Origin: Rhizophagus clarus
Lineage: Eukaryota; Glomeromycota; Glomeromycetes; Glomerales; Glomeraceae
DNA length: 64,000 bases
Direction of reading: 5' to 3'
NCBI GenBank assembly: GCA_015698045.1
Contig: BLAL01000274.1
Location: 1,240,001-1,304,000 of the forward strand
The notes beneath the pieces were generated by a model. That model saw only the letters and a list, made by a program, of their open reading frames with translations. It had not been told where the DNA came from and did not search any database. Both the position numbers and the translations under genes were made by a program. This document shows positions 60,675 to 64,000 of this stretch, piece by piece. The stretch's first letter is position 1, and every line of letters begins with the position of its first letter.

Positions 60675-62890
60675 ATATGGGGTCTTTGCAATAGAAAAGT
60701 AAGAAACTTAAAAAAAAATAAAAATTTAATTAATATTAAATTTACACTTATTTTAGTATAAAAAACATAATTGGCATATAAAATAAATTTAAAAATTTTT
60801 TGAATTTCATACCTTTTTTTTTTTTTTTTTTATAGTCAAAAGAAGTGCTTTTATTACTGAAAAAAGATAGAAAAGTATATAGAAAATCAGCATAACAAAG
60901 CCAGCCCGCTCTTTACACTAGGGTTACAAACTATCTCATGATTACTATATCCCTAGTTTATTCTCTTTAGTGTAATAGGAAGTTTAATTATAGAATTGTT
61001 TAAGGAATAAAGGAGAACGAAAAAGAAAAAAAATAAAAATTCTACGATCTAATAAACAAAAGAAACATCACGTAAAGCGAATGCTATGCATGATAAGAAG
61101 TTAGTATGAAATCTTCTATCTATTCCTCCTAACTAAACTAAACATAATGTTCTAATAATGCCTTCAGCCCAGCGATTAAATGTTTTACATCAGGTTTCTT
61201 AGACTGGTCGTTTCTTGAATGATCAATCTTCTTGGTAAAACGTTTAGATTTAGGAGTTTTATTATGATCATTCTTGCGGTTATTAGTATTTAAACCTGAA
61301 AAAGAAAAATTAGACCCATTAGGAGTCGTGGAAGACTTCTCTGCATTGCCAATTCGAGCAGATCTACGTAAATTCTTGAAGTTAGAGTGGAATAATGGCA
61401 CCAAGAGAGTCTAACTTTATTCCAAAGCTGGAAGTTATTTATGCGAGTGGAAACGTGATCCCAAGTGTCAAAGTAACCTATCAGCTTTCTGGATCCATCA
61501 ACTTCTTTAACTATTTTAAAGGATTTAATGCTGCTATCCAACAAAAATTGGTGAGGACGTCCATTTGGGAATAAGAAGGCATCCGTCATGTCTTCTGGAA
61601 GATTGTATACAACAGATTAGAACTTTTTTCGTTGTTTCCTTTCTGAGAGGTTTCAGGAAGCAGGGAACCATCGAACAGGAATTCCTCCCAAGTTGACAGT
61701 CCAGTTCCCTCTATTATAGCATTTCAAACACTCGTGATCTGAAATCAGTCTAACCCTCACAGAAAGATACTTCTTGTGCATCCTAGTGCTGACTGATATG
61801 ACCTTACCCCATCATCCTAAATTGGCCAACAGAGTATAATTATCCCATTTGGCCAGAATATCATAGACTACAAGATTCAATAAATGTGCTTGTTCTTGAT
61901 CCTAAGGAAGATAGCTGATGATAATAACATTTCCATTTTTTAACATATTGTCTGTCTCTTTCTGTTTTAGCTTCTTTCCATTGTCTACAGGCATCGATTG
62001 TAGTTTAGAATCTCACTTCAACTGCTACTTGTAGGGTGTGAAAAGGGGAGAAAGTAAACTTTGATTAAAAGTAATCGTCCTTGAGCCAGAAGGTTTAGAG
62101 GGTGTATACTCAGAAGATTCCATGTTAAAAGTGGGCACCACTTGTTCATCCAGTCCAGAAGGAGATTGAAGTTGCAACTTTTGTTTCTTCTTATGGGCCT
62201 TCTTTTTAGCACTCTTTTTCTGAGATTTGGTCAAGAGCGTGACAGGTATAAATGTGATATTACGTGAGGGTGTGGTGAGTAATTTATTGATATCATCCAA
62301 TGATTCTATCGAATTTGTATCAAACACATCAAAATTCATTGACACGTCTGATTGGTGCATAGGATCCCCTAGATCTTTCTTATCAGAAGATTGTTTGCTT
62401 GCGTACTTCAACCCTTAGCGAATTTCAGAATCTATGAGAAAAATTTCCTTGTTTTCGTCGTCCAAGAGAAAGAGATTAAGAAAAGTAGCTAAAAATTGAG
62501 CTATGATAGGAAAACAGTCGTCGCTGTAAATATTTCATGATAACTTATTTATAGGAACTATTTGTTCCTTATAAGTACTGAGGAACTTGTCTATAGCTGA
62601 GAGATCCGTAGTTATTATTGAGCTAAAAACAGTCAAAGGGTTCCTCTTGATAAGTCCTGAGATAAAGTCTACTATAACATCATGAAAATGGTCAGAAGGT
62701 ATACTCTTTAGAGCAGTAGTAGGGGTAACTTTGGTCGTAGAAGACATTGCTATAGTTTTTGAGGCTGGGTTGGTTAGCAAAAAGCCTTTCTTCATGATGA
62801 AAATAAAATATTTTTCTTCTGTGAAAATTTGGTTCACAGATCTGCAGGAAAGAGTTCTGTCCATACTTTTCTATTGCAAAGACCCCATAT
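60675..62890. mobile_element. 2.2-kb element with terminal inverted repeats and coding relics on the minus strand
   Basis: Matching ends: ATATGGGGTCTTTGCAATAG from 60675 and its complement ending at 62890; the repeat is about 27 bp and essentially perfect. Inside, 60816-60834 is a T run, i.e. a poly(A)-like tract on the minus strand after the coding relics (61138-62864). The interior is clearly richer in G and C than both flanks. Ends typical of a DNA transposon combined with an internal poly(A) suggest either a TIR element that carries a retroposed or LINE-like sequence, or an unfamiliar family. No transposase or reverse transcriptase motif was seen. Confidence 0.6.
61138..62864 (-). pseudogene. 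Fragmented open frames inside the 2.2-kb element
   Basis: Minus-strand pieces in different frames: 62864-62535 (MDRTLSCRSVNQIFTEEKYF start, 109 codons), 62411-62025 (128 codons, Lys/Ser-rich, with KKSAKKKAHKKKQKL), 61589-61290 (99 codons, GRPHQFLLDSSIKSFK and GYFDTWDHVSTRINNFQLW) and 61404-61138 (88 codons, Asn/Lys-rich). Their order and common strand suggest one ancestral coding region now broken by stops and frame changes. The segment around YFDTWDHVSTR has a globular look and resembles ORF1-type proteins of elements; I cannot name a family with certainty. Confidence 0.5.
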
Positions 62891-63304
62891 TTTATTTTTA
62901 ATACAATTTAATGCTTTTTAAATATTAAGTTATTTGATTAATAAATAAATGTCTTATAATACTTTTTTAATATATTTTTTATAATATTTCATGAACATTT
63001 AAAATATATTTTTAAATTTAATCAGTAAATTCTATTTATTTTAAATATGTTACATAAATATTACATACTACTTGAACTTATGTTTCATAATAATTTATAT
63101 TACTGAAATTTATTTTAATATATTTTATATTATATAGGTTTATTTTAAATATACTTTAAAATATTTTTCAAAATATTATAAATTTCTTAGCTTTTTAATC
63201 CATTAAAAATTATTTCAAATATATTTTCAATATATTGAAATTTTAAGATAATTAATTATTAAATAATTAGTTTTATAATTGATTTATTGGATAATTAATA
63301 AATA
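62891..63304. other. AT-desert, no gene
   Basis: Almost pure A and T; nothing recognised. Confidence 0.55.
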
Positions 63305-63872
63305 TTACCGTATATCACAGGCCACAGTACTCCAGGTATCTTGCAAATTTTAGGGGTTTTGGCCTGTACCCAGAGGTACTATATACGGGTAGATACTATA
63401 CATATGGGGTACAGGATTTTTAAAATACCCAGGGTACATGCTATGTATAATACCTGAGTTTAATTAGATTGGTGAAATGCAGAAACTGACTGTTCTGGTG
63501 TTTTTATATGTAAAGTAAAAAAAATGCTGAAACTGATTGTTCTGGTATTTTTATATATATAAAAACACAAAAAAAAATACTGAAACTGACTGTTCCAGCG
63601 TTTTTTATGTGTAAAGTAAAAAAAACACAAACTGATTATTCTGGTATTTTTATATATATAAAAATGCAAAAAATTTACTGTTCTGGCATTTTTATATATC
63701 TGGAATATACATTATATATAAACCTAGTATAATACCCTGAGTATTTTACAAAATTTTAAGCTTTAAATTGGAATTCTCTATGTAAAGTATCCAGGTACTT
63801 TAAAATTTTAGCAAATTTTTTGAGGGGAGTACTATGCATAGAAGGGGTACTGTGGCCTGTGATATACGGTAA
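63305..63872. mobile_element. 568-bp MITE with internal tandem repeats
   Basis: Terminal inverted repeats of about 29 bp with one mismatch: TTACCGTATATCACAGGCCA from 63305, complement ending at 63872. Inside (about 63475-63700) are four to five copies of a unit of about 55-65 bp containing AAACTGACTGTTCTGGT, T-run and ATATATAAAA. Also GGGTAC words repeat near both arms. No coding capacity; the 69-codon minus-strand frame just reads the repeats. No target duplication seen. Confidence 0.8.
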
Positions 63873-64000
63873 TTTTTTTTATAAAAATTAGTATTTATAA
63901 TTTAAGTGTCTAGTTTAATATGATCATTATCAATATTTAAATATCTTAAAGTTGGTATTTATAATATAAACAATTATTATTGCTAATCATATTATAAACA

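Overview
The window looks like nuclear DNA of an arbuscular mycorrhizal fungus, most likely Rhizophagus or a close glomeromycotine. The evidence is the very AT-rich background, the many short introns (about 60-120 nt) and a cluster of TKL-type kinases with Sel1 repeats. One kinase carries an MLKL-like N-terminal helical domain, an expansion I know from Rhizophagus. The species call is inference; exon structures were read by eye from splice signals and reading-phase continuity.

Layout. (1) 1-16.3 kb is an accessory region. It holds a trypsin-like protease running off the left edge, a kinase-Sel1 gene just upstream that may be fused to it, an MLKL-like pseudokinase gene, a kinase relic and a damaged two-kinase-domain gene. 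Small inverted-repeat elements, one probably Tc1/mariner-like, lie between them. (2) 16.3-20.06 kb has no gene I can support. (3) 20.06-48.56 kb is a compact housekeeping island: eS25, NOL9/Grc3, ZC3H15/Tma46, cullin-3, QCR8, DRS1/DDX27, PLPBP, a DUF1761 membrane protein, peptidyl-tRNA hydrolase, NEDD1, an MGMT-like alkyltransferase, an unidentified MPN-like protein and twinfilin. Several pairs are divergent and share short promoters. (4) 48.56-64 kb is extremely AT-rich and repeat-built. It has nested inverted-repeat elements, one of about 5.1 kb enclosing a roughly 20-unit array whose units look like micro-exons with introns, another holding a 1-kb pyrimidine-rich tract, a 2.2-kb element with less AT-rich coding relics, and a MITE.

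The kinase cluster is the main signalling content. Catalytic residues are missing in several domains, so a scaffold or cell-death role (MLKL-like gene) is more plausible than phosphotransfer. The housekeeping island contains three ribosome-related factors (eS25, NOL9/Grc3, DRS1), a ribosome-associated DRG partner (ZC3H15), ubiquitin ligation (CUL3), respiration (QCR8) and microtubule and actin functions (NEDD1, twinfilin). These genes are not an operon; their adjacency is gene density.

Two kinase genes each carry a single missing base in a homopolymer, so either early pseudogenisation or sequence error must be considered.
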